Assembly: GCA_947491755.1 (NCBI GenBank)
Contig: CANLKV010000001.1
Coordinates: 434,001-498,000 of the forward strand
From: an uncultured Nonlabens sp.
Lineage (GTDB): Bacteria > Bacteroidota > Bacteroidia > Flavobacteriales > Flavobacteriaceae
Length of the DNA stretch: 64,000 bases
Direction: 5' to 3'
Shown piece by piece: positions 25,105 through 33,076 of this stretch. The notes beneath the pieces were generated by a model that was not told the origin of the DNA, did no database searches, and saw only the letters and a list, made by a program, of their open reading frames with translations. Within the stretch, counting starts at the first letter, position 1; every line of letters begins with the position of its first letter. Both the position numbers and the translations under genes were made by a program.

Positions 25105-25374
25105 TTAGATAATGTTATCTAACAAGTAGTCAATACCTTGAATAGAAATCAAAGGTGTAAGATGACGGTTTTCAACATTTTTAATAAAGAGTAAGGCAAG
25201 TTCATTGTCGGTACAGTAATTATATTGATCCAACCATTCTATCTTTCTCAGTACAGCTAATAGCTTATTTCTGCTAAGGTTATCTTTGCCAATGATTCTT
25301 GCTGCCTCTTTAAAATTCACATATCTTTTTTCGCCCATCAGGTATTTTTCTGGCACATTAGGACAAAACTTCAT
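25105..25374 (-). CDS. Small element protein, possible DNA-binding antirepressor-like
   Basis: The 89-residue protein resembles the small winged-helix KilA-C/antirepressor-type domains (VNFKEAARIIGKDNLSRNKLLAVLRK), with an aromatic middle. The assignment is by general pattern only. Its ATG overlaps the integrase stop (ATGA), so it is translated from the integrase message and may modulate integration or excision. Confidence 0.6.
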   Translation of the reverse strand: MKFCPNVPEKYLMGEKRYVNFKEAARIIGKDNLSRNKLLAVLRKIEWLDQYNYCTDNELALLFIKNVENRHLTPLISIQGIDYLLDNII

Positions 25375-26576
25375 AACTCAAGAAGCTTTTTATTTTCAGC
25401 ATCCAATTCTTCGTTACTAAAATCTTTTAGATATACCATCGTGATAGAAATGTCTTTATGTCCTAACATTTCAGAAATTTTTTCAATAGGTGAACCCATC
25501 TTTTTTTGAATAGTAGCAAATGAATGTCTAGCAACATAAAAAGTAAGATTTTTTTCAATACCTGCAATCCCAGCAATAGTCTTTAGCTTTTTGCCCACAC
25601 GACTTAGTACCTTCTGTTTTCGATTTTTAATTTGTTGTGATGTCATATCATCTCTCAACAAAATTGGGAAAACGTATTTTGATTCAGATTTCTCTGAATA
25701 TTTTTTTAAGATATTCTTTAAAGGTTTGATCAATTCAAAATTAAGTCGTTTTCCTGTTTTTGACCTTTGATAAAAAACACGATTCTCTTTAATATCTGAA
25801 TGCTTTAATAACATAATATCATGAAAATTCATTCCTCTTGCATAAAAGGAAAACATGAAGTAGTCATAGGCTTCTTGCAAAGTAGGTTTATCAATTAAAT
25901 TGACATCTCTAAATGCTTTTAACTCTTCTATGCTAAGCGCTGTTTTTTTTGGGTTAAGTTTAATTTTAGATACCTTATACTTATCAAAAGGATAATATGA
26001 TTTGTTTACCTTACCTCTTTTAATCGCCTTGTTATATAAAGCTCTTAGTTGTCTCATCCTAAATGCTACTCCGCCATTACTTGAGCCTGTCCTTAATAAA
26101 TAACTTTCATATTCATCTAACACTTCTGGAGTTAATTTTTCAAATGTGAGATGTTCTTTAAATTTATTAAGGGATTTTCTCGTATCTGTGTCTGCCTTAG
26201 CGCTTGACATTTTACCTATAGCCTTTAGCTCTTCTTCAATAATTTCTGAAAATTCACTTATTTCAAAGTTCTTATTTTGCTCTAAACCTCTAAATCTTTT
26301 TGCAAAATCTTCGAGACTTAGGTTAATATCCTCCAATTCAGTTAGTCGAATTATCTCTAATGCTTTGATTTTAAACTTAGCTAAGATTTGATTGTCAACT
26401 TTATAACCTTCATGACCTCTAAGCAAATCACCATTATTGAAATGCTGAGCTTTACACTTTATACCTAGATTAATTTTTTTTGTTTTTCTGTTTTTTGTTG
26501 CTCTTAGATAGACCCCTTGTTTACCATCAGACAAGATATGGCTGTCTAATATGATTTTAATCGTTATGTTATTCAT
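25371..26576 (-). CDS. Tyrosine site-specific recombinase (integrase)
   Basis: The 401-residue protein has an N-terminal arm-binding domain, a SAM-like core-binding domain (about 85-205) and a catalytic domain with the expected residues: Arg in YARGMNFHDI, Lys in RSKTGKR, YVARHSFAT (Tyr in place of the first His of HxxR), LGHKDISIT, and the nucleophile Tyr in MVYLKDF. It should catalyse integration at the tRNA-Met site. The ATG at 26576 is preferred; the frame upstream runs through a hairpin. Confidence 0.93.
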   Translation of the reverse strand: MNNITIKIILDSHILSDGKQGVYLRATKNRKTKKINLGIKCKAQHFNNGDLLRGHEGYKVDNQILAKFKIKALEIIRLTELEDINLSLEDFAKRFRGLEQNKNFEISEFSEIIEEELKAIGKMSSAKADTDTRKSLNKFKEHLTFEKLTPEVLDEYESYLLRTGSSNGGVAFRMRQLRALYNKAIKRGKVNKSYYPFDKYKVSKIKLNPKKTALSIEELKAFRDVNLIDKPTLQEAYDYFMFSFYARGMNFHDIMLLKHSDIKENRVFYQRSKTGKRLNFELIKPLKNILKKYSEKSESKYVFPILLRDDMTSQQIKNRKQKVLSRVGKKLKTIAGIAGIEKNLTFYVARHSFATIQKKMGSPIEKISEMLGHKDISITMVYLKDFSNEELDAENKKLLEL

Positions 26577-26594
26577 GAGTATTTGTTTTAAATA

Positions 26595-26623
26595 AATCAT
26601 CCACCTTTAATTGGTGGATGATT
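26595..26623 (-). terminator. Hairpin between DUF3987 gene and integrase
   Basis: An 11-bp stem (AATCATCCACC/GGTGGATGATT) with a 7-nt loop lies 49 nt after the DUF3987 stop and just upstream of the integrase start. It is followed by AT-rich sequence on the minus strand, so it is a moderate terminator candidate. Confidence 0.55.
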
Positions 26624-26671
26624 GTTACAATTTTCAAACTGCAAAACATGCAGAACATGCACCTTCTGCAT

Positions 26672-27973
26672 TTAAAGCTTTCTAAATTTTCCCTTAGCTA
26701 TTCGCTTAATAATTTTCTTGTTTTGAAGCTGTTTCAATTTGTCATAAACTGTTCTTTCTCCAATTCCCATTGACGCTCCTAGAGTGATTGCATTCTTTGT
26801 TAAGAATCGACTTTTCAAGCTATCTAAAAACTCTTCATCTTGTATTGAGAGGCCATGTTCACTCATTGTATCGAAGGTGTATTGTGAATGCCTAAGAATA
26901 GTTTTCATTATCTCAAATGCCGAATAAAAATCTTCTTCTACAGGTTCAATCAGTTCTTTTTGAGAAAGGTTCTCCATTTCTCTAATAACAGTTAATATCA
27001 TTGCAATGCGGAACCAAATGATTCCTGCTCTGTAAACATTGGGAACGAAATTCATACTATGCTTTTCAATAATATCTTTTTGTATATAAATCATCTGATT
27101 TTTAAATACGAGTTTCTGTTCATTTGAAAATTGGAACTCTATTTCTTTTTCAAGATTTAGTAAACTTCCATATAATTCATACCAATTATTTCCAGATTCT
27201 TTAAAGACTTTATGTTGTTCATTATGCGAAGTATCAAAAACATCTTTGAATTCTGCTATCTCTTCAAAGTTGTACATCATAAACCTAGAGAATAATCCAT
27301 TAGACTGATTTTTAATTAATGGTGCCAATTGGTCTGGAGTTCCAGAGATTAACATTGCTAGTTTCGGATTATTTACCTCTACAAATTCATTTTCTAGTTT
27401 TCTGCTAAGAGATATATCTTCATGATGCCAAGCTTTTCTCATAACATCAGAATAATTGGACCAATCATTGTTGAGCATTTTGGACAATGTGTCTGCTTCG
27501 CTTTCAATCATAATGAGTCCATTTTTTGAACTATTCAAAAAACTATATAGTTCTGATGTGCTAATATTTGCAGGAACAATAAGAATAGAAATGTCAGGAC
27601 AATTCTCAGAATTGACATTCCTGTCTTTTTTACTTTGCTTGATACACTCTTGACGATTTTCAAGGCTGTCTATCTTTAGCTTATCATGAATTTTTGTAAT
27701 AAGCTGACGAGGTACATTCATCATACCTTTGCCACTTGCAGGAGGAGCAATTATCATTAGATATAAATGCGGATATATTTTTTCTCCCGAATAGTTCCCA
27801 TAAACATTAGGAATGGAACTACTCAACACAATAAGAGTGGACAATAGGATAATATCTTTTTCTCTACCAGAATATCCTTGAATTAGATTTTTAAGAAAAG
27901 GCGGTAAATTATCGTAAACCACCTCATCTATTAAGCGTCGTTGATTATTTAAGTTTTCCATTTCCTCTATCAT
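26672..27973 (-). CDS. DUF3987-type ATPase (element replication)
   Basis: The 433-residue protein has a Walker A segment (IIAPPASGKGMMNVP, about 75-89) and the DUF3987 pattern (ESEADTLSKML; LISGTPDQLAPLI; SNGLFSRFMMY). It ends in a winged-helix region (MGIGERTVYDKLKQLQNKKI). The family is related to primase-helicase proteins of phages and islands and probably starts replication of the excised form. The start overlaps the excisionase-like gene by 29 nt; an ATG at 27961 is also possible. Confidence 0.82.
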   Translation of the reverse strand: MIEEMENLNNQRRLIDEVVYDNLPPFLKNLIQGYSGREKDIILLSTLIVLSSSIPNVYGNYSGEKIYPHLYLMIIAPPASGKGMMNVPRQLITKIHDKLKIDSLENRQECIKQSKKDRNVNSENCPDISILIVPANISTSELYSFLNSSKNGLIMIESEADTLSKMLNNDWSNYSDVMRKAWHHEDISLSRKLENEFVEVNNPKLAMLISGTPDQLAPLIKNQSNGLFSRFMMYNFEEIAEFKDVFDTSHNEQHKVFKESGNNWYELYGSLLNLEKEIEFQFSNEQKLVFKNQMIYIQKDIIEKHSMNFVPNVYRAGIIWFRIAMILTVIREMENLSQKELIEPVEEDFYSAFEIMKTILRHSQYTFDTMSEHGLSIQDEEFLDSLKSRFLTKNAITLGASMGIGERTVYDKLKQLQNKKIIKRIAKGKFRKL

Positions 27974-28208
27974 TTAAAGATTGTTCTAAAAAACTCATTT
28001 TATCACTAACACTTTCTTGAATGTTTTGAAGCATCCAAGCATCTAAATCTTTTTTAAGGAAGTAAATCTTCCCTCCGTTTGGTTTAGAGAATCTTATCGT
28101 TCTATTTGAAGTTGCTTTGTATAAAAAGGATTTACTTACATCTAAGTAAGTCATAGCTTCTTTGAAGCTGAGTATCTCTTTTTGAGATACATTAATGTTA
28201 TTTTTCAT
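27945..28208 (-). CDS. Excisionase-like helix-turn-helix protein
   Basis: The 87-residue protein has a MerR/Xis-type winged helix (SFKEAMTYLDVSKSFLYKATS to IYFLKKDLDAWM) of the helix-turn-helix 17 type common on Bacteroidota islands. It may direct excision or control the DUF3987 gene that overlaps its end. Confidence 0.82.
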   Translation of the reverse strand: MKNNINVSQKEILSFKEAMTYLDVSKSFLYKATSNRTIRFSKPNGGKIYFLKKDLDAWMLQNIQESVSDKMSFLEQSLNDRGNGKLK

Positions 28209-28346
28209 CTATAAAATATTTATGACACCTGATCGATCTTTAGCTAAGATGTCGATTTAAGATGCAATTTTATGATGAAGAAAAGGAAGTGAACGAAACA
28301 TAAACTAATTGAAAACATAGTGATTTTGTTTCGCTGTGAGACTAAC

Positions 28347-29159
28347 TTATTTCTTATAAACTTTTCTCTGATTATACAAATGAAGTAGCCGTTGATGATA
28401 AATTAGACCTAGATAGTCTTTAATGGAATATTCTTGAAAAGCAATATCAGCTTTATTGTCCGTAGGTATTTGACAAATATGAAGAAACACTCCAGCAAAC
28501 CTTAAACAGTCTCGTTGTGAAATTAGAGGAATCTCTTCTTTGAGATACTTTACAATGGTTTTAATCACAATCATTATGACTACCTCAGCCCCTTTATCGA
28601 ATTGGAATTGATGTTCAAAGTTTTGTAGTACCTCTCTCTTCCTTTGATCGAAATTGTCATAGGTGATACCGTAAATTTTCAAAAGGTTACTTAAAATCTC
28701 TTCGGTCAGAAAAAAATTTGAAATTGAATATGGCTTGTATTTATCTATTTTAAATACGATTTTCATATTTGAATCCTTATTCCTTTTTAGATAAGATTCA
28801 AAAAAATCAAATAATACTTTAACATCATTTTGCTCTGTGACGAAATCATTAAAGATTGCTGTATCCAAAGACTCAGCGTATAAATTATAGTTGTCTTGGA
28901 TTTCTGGAATAATATTTAAGAAGACACCTATATGTTGTTTGACGCCAAAATGTTCTAGTAAAAGCACTAGGTAATCATAAGAAATTTTATCAAGCTTTAA
29001 GATATCCACCTGAGATAGGTGCCAACTAATACCTGCTTCTGAGGAATGTCCAGAAAAATCTAACTTTACTTCGTTAGGAATGATGACCTCCATTTCAGGA
29101 TTATCCATTGGTTTGAGTTCACCATCAATTATTTTTTTTAGAATGTAAATGTTATCCAT
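28347..29159 (-). CDS. Unknown protein at the right end of the element
   Basis: The 270-residue protein has no motif I recognise. It is a soluble, mostly helical protein with a basic end (HQRLLHLYNQRKVYKK). It is the gene nearest the right attachment site and is read away from it. Cargo genes often occupy this place, so a phenotype-related role is possible. About 140 non-coding bases separate it from the excisionase-like gene. Confidence 0.7.
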   Translation of the reverse strand: MDNIYILKKIIDGELKPMDNPEMEVIIPNEVKLDFSGHSSEAGISWHLSQVDILKLDKISYDYLVLLLEHFGVKQHIGVFLNIIPEIQDNYNLYAESLDTAIFNDFVTEQNDVKVLFDFFESYLKRNKDSNMKIVFKIDKYKPYSISNFFLTEEILSNLLKIYGITYDNFDQRKREVLQNFEHQFQFDKGAEVVIMIVIKTIVKYLKEEIPLISQRDCLRFAGVFLHICQIPTDNKADIAFQEYSIKDYLGLIYHQRLLHLYNQRKVYKK

Positions 29160-29179
29160 AAATATGAAAAGTACAATTT

Positions 29180-29199
29180 GTTGACGAATAGTTGACGAA
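29180..29199 (+). promoter_or_regulatory. Probable right integrase arm sites
   Basis: GTTGACGAA occurs at 29180-29188 and 29191-29199, in the same orientation and with the same 11-bp period as the left pair (16344-16363). The pair is 50 bp inside the right attachment repeat. Confidence 0.6.
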
Positions 29200-29213
29200 G
29201 CCTAAAAACAAGA

Positions 29214-29239
29214 AAGCCACTCAGTTTCCTGAATGGCTT
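29214..29239 (-). terminator. Replacement terminator supplied by the element to tRNA-Met
   Basis: An 11-bp stem (AAGCCATTCAG/CTGAGTGGCTT, one G-T pair) with a 4-nt loop lies 13 nt after the tRNA 3' end on the minus strand and is followed by TCTTGTTTTT. It is inside the element, so it replaces the original terminator now at 16160-16183. Confidence 0.7.
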
Positions 29240-29249
29240 ACTCTCACTA

Positions 29250-29297
29250 TTGTGGGCCCACCTGGGCTCGAACCAGGGACTTTCTGATTATGAGTCA
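29250..29297. repeat. Right attachment repeat (within tRNA-Met)
   Basis: These 48 bp are identical to 16184-16231 and cover the 3' part of the intact tRNA-Met plus three bases beyond its end. Beyond 29297 the two copies diverge at once. Confidence 0.9.
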
Positions 29298-29326
29298 GAT
29301 ACTCTAACCAGCTGAGTTATAGGCCC
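29253..29326 (-). tRNA. tRNA-Met (anticodon CAT), integration site
   Basis: The 74-nt cloverleaf is complete: acceptor stem GGGCCTA/TGGGCCC (one G-T pair), anticodon stem TCTGA/TCAGA with loop CTCATAA (anticodon CAT), T arm CCTGG-TTCGAGC-CCAGG and discriminator A. CCA is not encoded. The body fits elongator Met; an Ile2 tRNA with lysidine-modified CAT cannot be excluded. Its 3' part comes from the integrated element. Confidence 0.9.
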
Positions 29327-29365
29327 TCATCATATCGACAAGCGATATACTGATTAAAAAGTGTG

Positions 29366-29373
29366 CAAATTTA
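29366..29373 (-). promoter_or_regulatory. -7 box of tRNA-Met
   Basis: The minus strand reads TAAATTTG, an exact TAnnTTTG match, 39 nt before the tRNA 5' end. It is on the chromosomal side, so the tRNA keeps its native promoter. Confidence 0.5.
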
Positions 29374-29399
29374 AACTATATGTGCATTTAACCAAAGGT

Positions 29400-29804
29400 T
29401 TATTTAATTTCCTGACATAATTCTACAAGAACACCATGAGTACCCTTAGGGTGAACAAATGCAACCAGCTTATTATCAGCGCCGCGTTTGGGTTCTTTGT
29501 TAAGTATGGTAAAGCCTTCTTGAGAGAGTCTTTCCAGCTCGCCCACTATATCTTCCACAGCAAAAGCGACGTGGTGTATGCCCTCGCCGCGTTTATCGAT
29601 AAATTTTGAGATCGCACTATCATTACCAGTAGCGGCAAGTAATTCTATTTTGTTTTCTCCTGCTTTAAAAAAACTGGTGATTACTTGCTCTGTTTCTACA
29701 ACCTCTTGTTTATAGGGTGCACTACCTAATAACTTTTTGTAAACCTCGTTTGCTGCTTCTAGGTCCTTTACTGCAATCCCTAGATGTTCTATCTTTCCTA
29801 GCAT
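29400..29804 (-). CDS. mce: Methylmalonyl-CoA epimerase
   Basis: The 134-residue VOC-fold protein has the epimerase pattern: MLGKIEHLGIAVKDLEAA with a metal-binding His, GIHHVAFAVEDI with the second His, and HPKGTHGVLVELCQ with the terminal Glu. It interconverts (R)- and (S)-methylmalonyl-CoA in propionate metabolism. The ATG at 29804 is preferred to the longer frame (to 29849) because the family starts there and a TATTTTTG box lies 22 nt upstream. Confidence 0.92.
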   Translation of the reverse strand: MLGKIEHLGIAVKDLEAANEVYKKLLGSAPYKQEVVETEQVITSFFKAGENKIELLAATGNDSAISKFIDKRGEGIHHVAFAVEDIVGELERLSQEGFTILNKEPKRGADNKLVAFVHPKGTHGVLVELCQEIK

Positions 29805-29825
29805 AGATTTTATTTTATCAAGTCT

Positions 29826-29833
29826 CAAAAATA
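29826..29833 (-). promoter_or_regulatory. -7 box of the epimerase gene
   Basis: The minus strand reads TATTTTTG, an exact TAnnTTTG match, 21 nt before the ATG at 29804. Confidence 0.5.
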
Positions 29834-29949
29834 TCGATTTAGAATTCAATGTTGTGATTTGCAGTTATTGCGTTTGTAAAGCGGCATGATAAATATTAGT
29901 TTACTCATATGGACTATTTGCAGCTATGCTTGAGTTCACATGATATATT

Positions 29950-30062
29950 GCGTTAGGGATTGTAGCGTAAATCCTTTTTGAGCTGGAGGGATACGTCTTA
30001 TGGCTCAAAAAGATTGCAGCGTAAAGCCCGACCTGGTCACGGGCACCGTGACAGGAACGCCC
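29950..30062. repeat. Intergenic repeat copy B (reverse orientation)
   Basis: Relative to copies A and C this copy is inverted. It starts GCGTTAGGGATTGTAGCG and ends AACGCCC. The central stem is CTTTTTGAGC/GCTCAAAAAG (29974-29983 and 30003-30012). The second arm has GTCACGG-GCA-CCGTGAC, where A has CCCTACGGG and C has CCCTTAAGGG. Conserved ends with different self-complementary inserts point to selection on structure. It lies between the divergent epimerase gene and rbfA. Confidence 0.75.
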
Positions 30063-30161
30063 TAGCCTTTATTAGAAATATAAGAGCTGTTTGAAAAAAA
30101 GCATTGCCTATATTGTTGCAGGCGCATGGGTCTTTTAATCATGCTGCACTTGACTTTTTGT

Positions 30162-30169
30162 TACCTTTG
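30162..30169 (+). promoter_or_regulatory. -7 box of rbfA, 4 nt from the start codon
   Basis: TACCTTTG is an exact TAnnTTTG match. Four bases separate it from the rbfA ATG at 30174, so the mRNA is probably leaderless. It also shows that the upstream ATG at 30126 is not the start. Confidence 0.55.
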
Positions 30170-30173
30170 TACT

Positions 30174-30569
30174 ATGGAAGAAACTCAACGACAGAAAAAA
30201 ATTGCTGGAATCCTACAAGAGGATATCTCAAACGTGTTGCAAGAAAAGATGCGGGAGAATGCGGTAAAAAACTTATTAGTTTCTGTTACTAAAGTTACGG
30301 TGACGCCAGACCTGGGATATGCTAAGGCTTTTGTATCTGTTTTTCCTCCAGAAAAAGCAACCGCTGTGGTGGAAGAAATCGTCGATATGACGAGTGATAT
30401 AAGGTATGAGGTGGCGGCTAGGGTGCGACACCAGTTCCGTCGTATGCCAGAACTACAGTTTTTTAATGACGATAGTCTGGAATACATGGATCAAATCGAT
30501 CGCGAATTGAAAGGGCACAATAACCCTATTGAAAATCCAGACATACTGCCCAGGCGTAAAAAATCCTAG
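30174..30569 (+). CDS. rbfA: Ribosome-binding factor A
   Basis: The 131-residue protein has the RbfA KH-like fold pattern (QRQKKIAGILQEDISNVLQE; VTVTPDLGYAKAFVSV; VRHQFRRMPELQFFNDDSLEYMDQID). It assists maturation of the 30S subunit, including processing of 16S rRNA, especially in the cold. The ATG at 30174 follows the -7 box. The LolC/E-type gene begins directly after its stop. Confidence 0.93.
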   Translation: MEETQRQKKIAGILQEDISNVLQEKMRENAVKNLLVSVTKVTVTPDLGYAKAFVSVFPPEKATAVVEEIVDMTSDIRYEVAARVRHQFRRMPELQFFNDDSLEYMDQIDRELKGHNNPIENPDILPRRKKS

Positions 30570-31787
30570 GTGAATTTCCCCTTTTACATAGCGCGCCGGT
30601 ATTTGATTTCTAAAAATGGCAAGAATGCCATCAACATTATCAATATCCTTAGTTTTATTATTACGATTGTAGGTACGGCTGCCTTGTTTATTGTATTGTC
30701 CGGTTTTAGTGGTCTCAAAGATTTCAGCACTAATTTTACTGGTTATTTTGATCCCGACTTGCAGGTGACTGCCGTGCAAGGAAAAACTTTACAAATCCCT
30801 TTATCAAGAAAAAAAGCTCTAGAAAACATTACAGGTATTGCTGTAGTAGCACCTGTAATTGAAGAAAAGGCTTTTTTAAATTACAATGAAAAAAATGACA
30901 TCGCTTATATTAAAGGGGTGCCCGATTTTTACGATCAGATAATTGCACCAGATTCTATTCTTATTTACGGTAGCTGGTTGACTCAAAATGATCCACAGGT
31001 AGTTATAGGCGCTGGAATTGCTACAGATTTGTCTATATCTGTCAATGATTACAGCACTTTTATGCAGATTATGGTGCCACGCCCAGGTACTGATGTTATC
31101 AATGCCATGAATTTGAGCCGCTCCTTTAATACTCTAGATGCTATTGCTAGCGGCATGTTTAGCGTTAATGAAGATCTAGACAATAAGTATATTTTTATGA
31201 GGTTAAGTGCGGCTCGCTCTTTACTTAATTATGACGATTATACAGTCACAGCTCTAGAAATAAAACTTACTGATCCCAGTAAAGAAGATGAGGTAAGGCG
31301 TTCTATTACTGCTTTATTTGATGTAGATGTTGCTATTAAAAACAAATTGCAACTTAATGGGGCTCTTTACAAAATGCTTAATAGCGAGAATCTGGCGGTA
31401 TACCTCATTTTTACTTTAGTGCTTATTATTGCTTTATTTAATGTAGTGGGCTCTATTATAATGATGATTCTAGACAAGAAAAAGAATTTAAAGACTTTAC
31501 TTGATCTAGGCGCTCAAGTGGGCCAGTTGCGTCGCATTTTTTTTATGCAAGGATCACTCATGACTCTCGCCGGCGGTATTCTAGGCTTATTGATAGGCCT
31601 AGGTATTTGTTATGGGCAAATTGTATACAGCTGGGTACTGATTGCTCCGGGATTAGCATATCCTATGAAAATTGAATGGAGCAACATACTTATCGCTTTT
31701 TTTACCATTGCGATTCTGGGCGTTATGGCAAGTTATATAGGTTCTCGCAGGATCAATGATTGTTTGCTGTCGCAGGCTAAGTTGTAG
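30570..31787 (+). CDS. LolC/E-type ABC transporter permease
   Basis: The 405-residue protein has the N-terminal signature PFYIARRYLISKNGKNAINIIN, one membrane helix near residue 25-50, a periplasmic domain of about 220 residues and three C-terminal helices (FtsX/MacB fold). It is a permease that probably works in lipoprotein release to the outer membrane or a similar export. The GTG start follows the rbfA stop without a gap. No ATPase gene is adjacent, so the partner must be elsewhere. Confidence 0.85.
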   Translation: MNFPFYIARRYLISKNGKNAINIINILSFIITIVGTAALFIVLSGFSGLKDFSTNFTGYFDPDLQVTAVQGKTLQIPLSRKKALENITGIAVVAPVIEEKAFLNYNEKNDIAYIKGVPDFYDQIIAPDSILIYGSWLTQNDPQVVIGAGIATDLSISVNDYSTFMQIMVPRPGTDVINAMNLSRSFNTLDAIASGMFSVNEDLDNKYIFMRLSAARSLLNYDDYTVTALEIKLTDPSKEDEVRRSITALFDVDVAIKNKLQLNGALYKMLNSENLAVYLIFTLVLIIALFNVVGSIIMMILDKKKNLKTLLDLGAQVGQLRRIFFMQGSLMTLAGGILGLLIGLGICYGQIVYSWVLIAPGLAYPMKIEWSNILIAFFTIAILGVMASYIGSRRINDCLLSQAKL

Positions 31788-32057
31788 TGGACACCATTAA
31801 TGACGGTAAGCCGAGACCTGTAACTTTTAGGGCGCTTGATTAAATTTAACGGCTGCGATCTAGGTTTTTGATCACTTTATGGCAATGGTAATAGCAATAG
31901 ACAGTTTGTACAGATAGAAGCTGTTATTTGCTGGATTTTAATGTATTCAAATAGTAGCAGATCCTGGAAGCAGGGAAATCTTATCCTGAGCGCTACAGCG
32001 ATTTATTTTTAGTACTCTTCCTTAAGATTTTAGAGCGGCAAATAAATAGCGATTACT
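31788..32057. other. Intergenic stretch between convergent genes, nothing recognised
   Basis: These 270 bp separate the LolC/E-type gene from dusB. I find no gene, no clear terminator stem and no member of the intergenic repeat family. Confidence 0.5.
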
Positions 32058-33050
32058 TTAAGCAAAGCTATAATCTGGAAATTCTTGCAGTACTTCTTCA
32101 AACGCATCAAAAACTGATGCTGCATCGTCGCTAGTCACCATTTTCATGCGATATTCCTTGAAATTAGGAATGCCTTTAAAATAATTGGTATAATGCCTGC
32201 GGGTCTCAAAAACTCCTAGTTTTTCTCCTTTCCACGATATAGCCATTTCTAGGTGACGTCTGGCAACATCTACACGTTCTTTCATGGTAGGCGGCGCGAG
32301 ATGCTCACCTGTCTTGAAATAGTGTTTGACTTCTCTAAAAAACCATGGGTACCCTATGCTAGCACGACCTATCATAGCGCCGTCCAGTCCATATTTATCA
32401 CGCATGATCGCCGCACGCTCTGGAGTGTTGACGTTTCCGTTGCCAAACACAGGTATATGCATGCGCGGATTATTTTTTACTTGAGCGATAGGTGCCCAGT
32501 CGGCATCGCCTTTATACATTTGTGCACGTGTACGGCCATGGATACTTATGGCCTTAATACCTACATCCTGCAATCGCTCTGCTACCTCAACAATTTTTAT
32601 TGAGTCATGATCCCAGCCCAGACGTGTTTTAACGGTAATAGGAAGGTTCGTATGCTTGACCATAGCAGCAGAAAGCTGCACCATCAAATCAATATCTTTA
32701 AGAATCCCGGCACCAGCCCCTTTTGAAACAACCTTTTTTACAGGACAACCAAAGTTGATATCTATCATATCAGGCTTTGTGCGCTCTACAATCTCTACAG
32801 ATTGCAGCATAGACTCCATATTTGCTCCAAAAATTTGTATACCTACTGGACGCTCTGTCTCATAAATATCAAGTTTCATGGTGCTTTTTGCAGCATCTCT
32901 TATAAGCCCTTCACTAGAAATAAACTCAGTAAAAACCACATCAGCACCGTTTTCCTTGCAAAGAGTGCGGAAGGGTGGATCACTCACATCTTCCATAGGT
33001 GCGAGTAAGAGCGGAAAATCGGGTAGTTCAATGTCGCCTATCTTAACCAT
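32058..33050 (-). CDS. dusB: tRNA-dihydrouridine synthase
   Basis: The 330-residue TIM-barrel flavoenzyme reduces uridines in the tRNA D arm with NADPH. The opening (PLLLAPMEDVSDPPFRTLC), the active-site cysteine segment (NFGCPVKKVVSKGAGAGIL) and the FMN-binding end (GAMIGRASIGYPWFF) are all present. It is of the DusB type. A TATCTTTG box sits four bases before the ATG, so the transcript is probably leaderless. Confidence 0.93.
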   Translation of the reverse strand: MVKIGDIELPDFPLLLAPMEDVSDPPFRTLCKENGADVVFTEFISSEGLIRDAAKSTMKLDIYETERPVGIQIFGANMESMLQSVEIVERTKPDMIDINFGCPVKKVVSKGAGAGILKDIDLMVQLSAAMVKHTNLPITVKTRLGWDHDSIKIVEVAERLQDVGIKAISIHGRTRAQMYKGDADWAPIAQVKNNPRMHIPVFGNGNVNTPERAAIMRDKYGLDGAMIGRASIGYPWFFREVKHYFKTGEHLAPPTMKERVDVARRHLEMAISWKGEKLGVFETRRHYTNYFKGIPNFKEYRMKMVTSDDAASVFDAFEEVLQEFPDYSFA

Positions 33051-33054
33051 GGTG

Positions 33055-33062
33055 CAAAGATA
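33055..33062 (-). promoter_or_regulatory. -7 box of dusB, 4 nt from the start codon
   Basis: The minus strand reads TATCTTTG, then CACC, then the dusB ATG. The geometry is the same as at rnpA and rbfA. Confidence 0.55.
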
Positions 33063-33076
33063 GGTGTAAATTGATT

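Larger units (their letters stand above)
16184..29297. mobile_element. 13-kb integrative element inserted in tRNA-Met
   Basis: The element is bounded by 48-bp direct repeats that reproduce the 3' part of tRNA-Met. The intact tRNA is at the right end. The element encodes a tyrosine integrase (25371-26576), an excisionase-like protein, a DUF3987 ATPase, a Sak4-like ATPase, DUF3871, a RadC-like protein, three regulators and a ubiquitin-like operon. Pairs of GTTGACGAA lie just inside both ends. It is visibly more AT-rich than the flanks and has none of the 16-bp palindromes found elsewhere in the window. No relaxase, coupling protein or virion gene is present, so it is a non-conjugative island or a satellite that needs a helper. 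Confidence 0.9.

Noticed and set aside
16232..29249. A conjugative element or prophage
   Set aside because: No relaxase, coupling protein, type IV secretion, terminase, capsid or tail gene is found.
29250..29326. Disruption of tRNA-Met by the element
   Set aside because: The attachment repeat restores the complete 3' half, and the cloverleaf is intact.
31788..32057. A fourth copy of the intergenic repeat family
   Set aside because: Some words look alike, but the conserved ends and a paired centre are missing.
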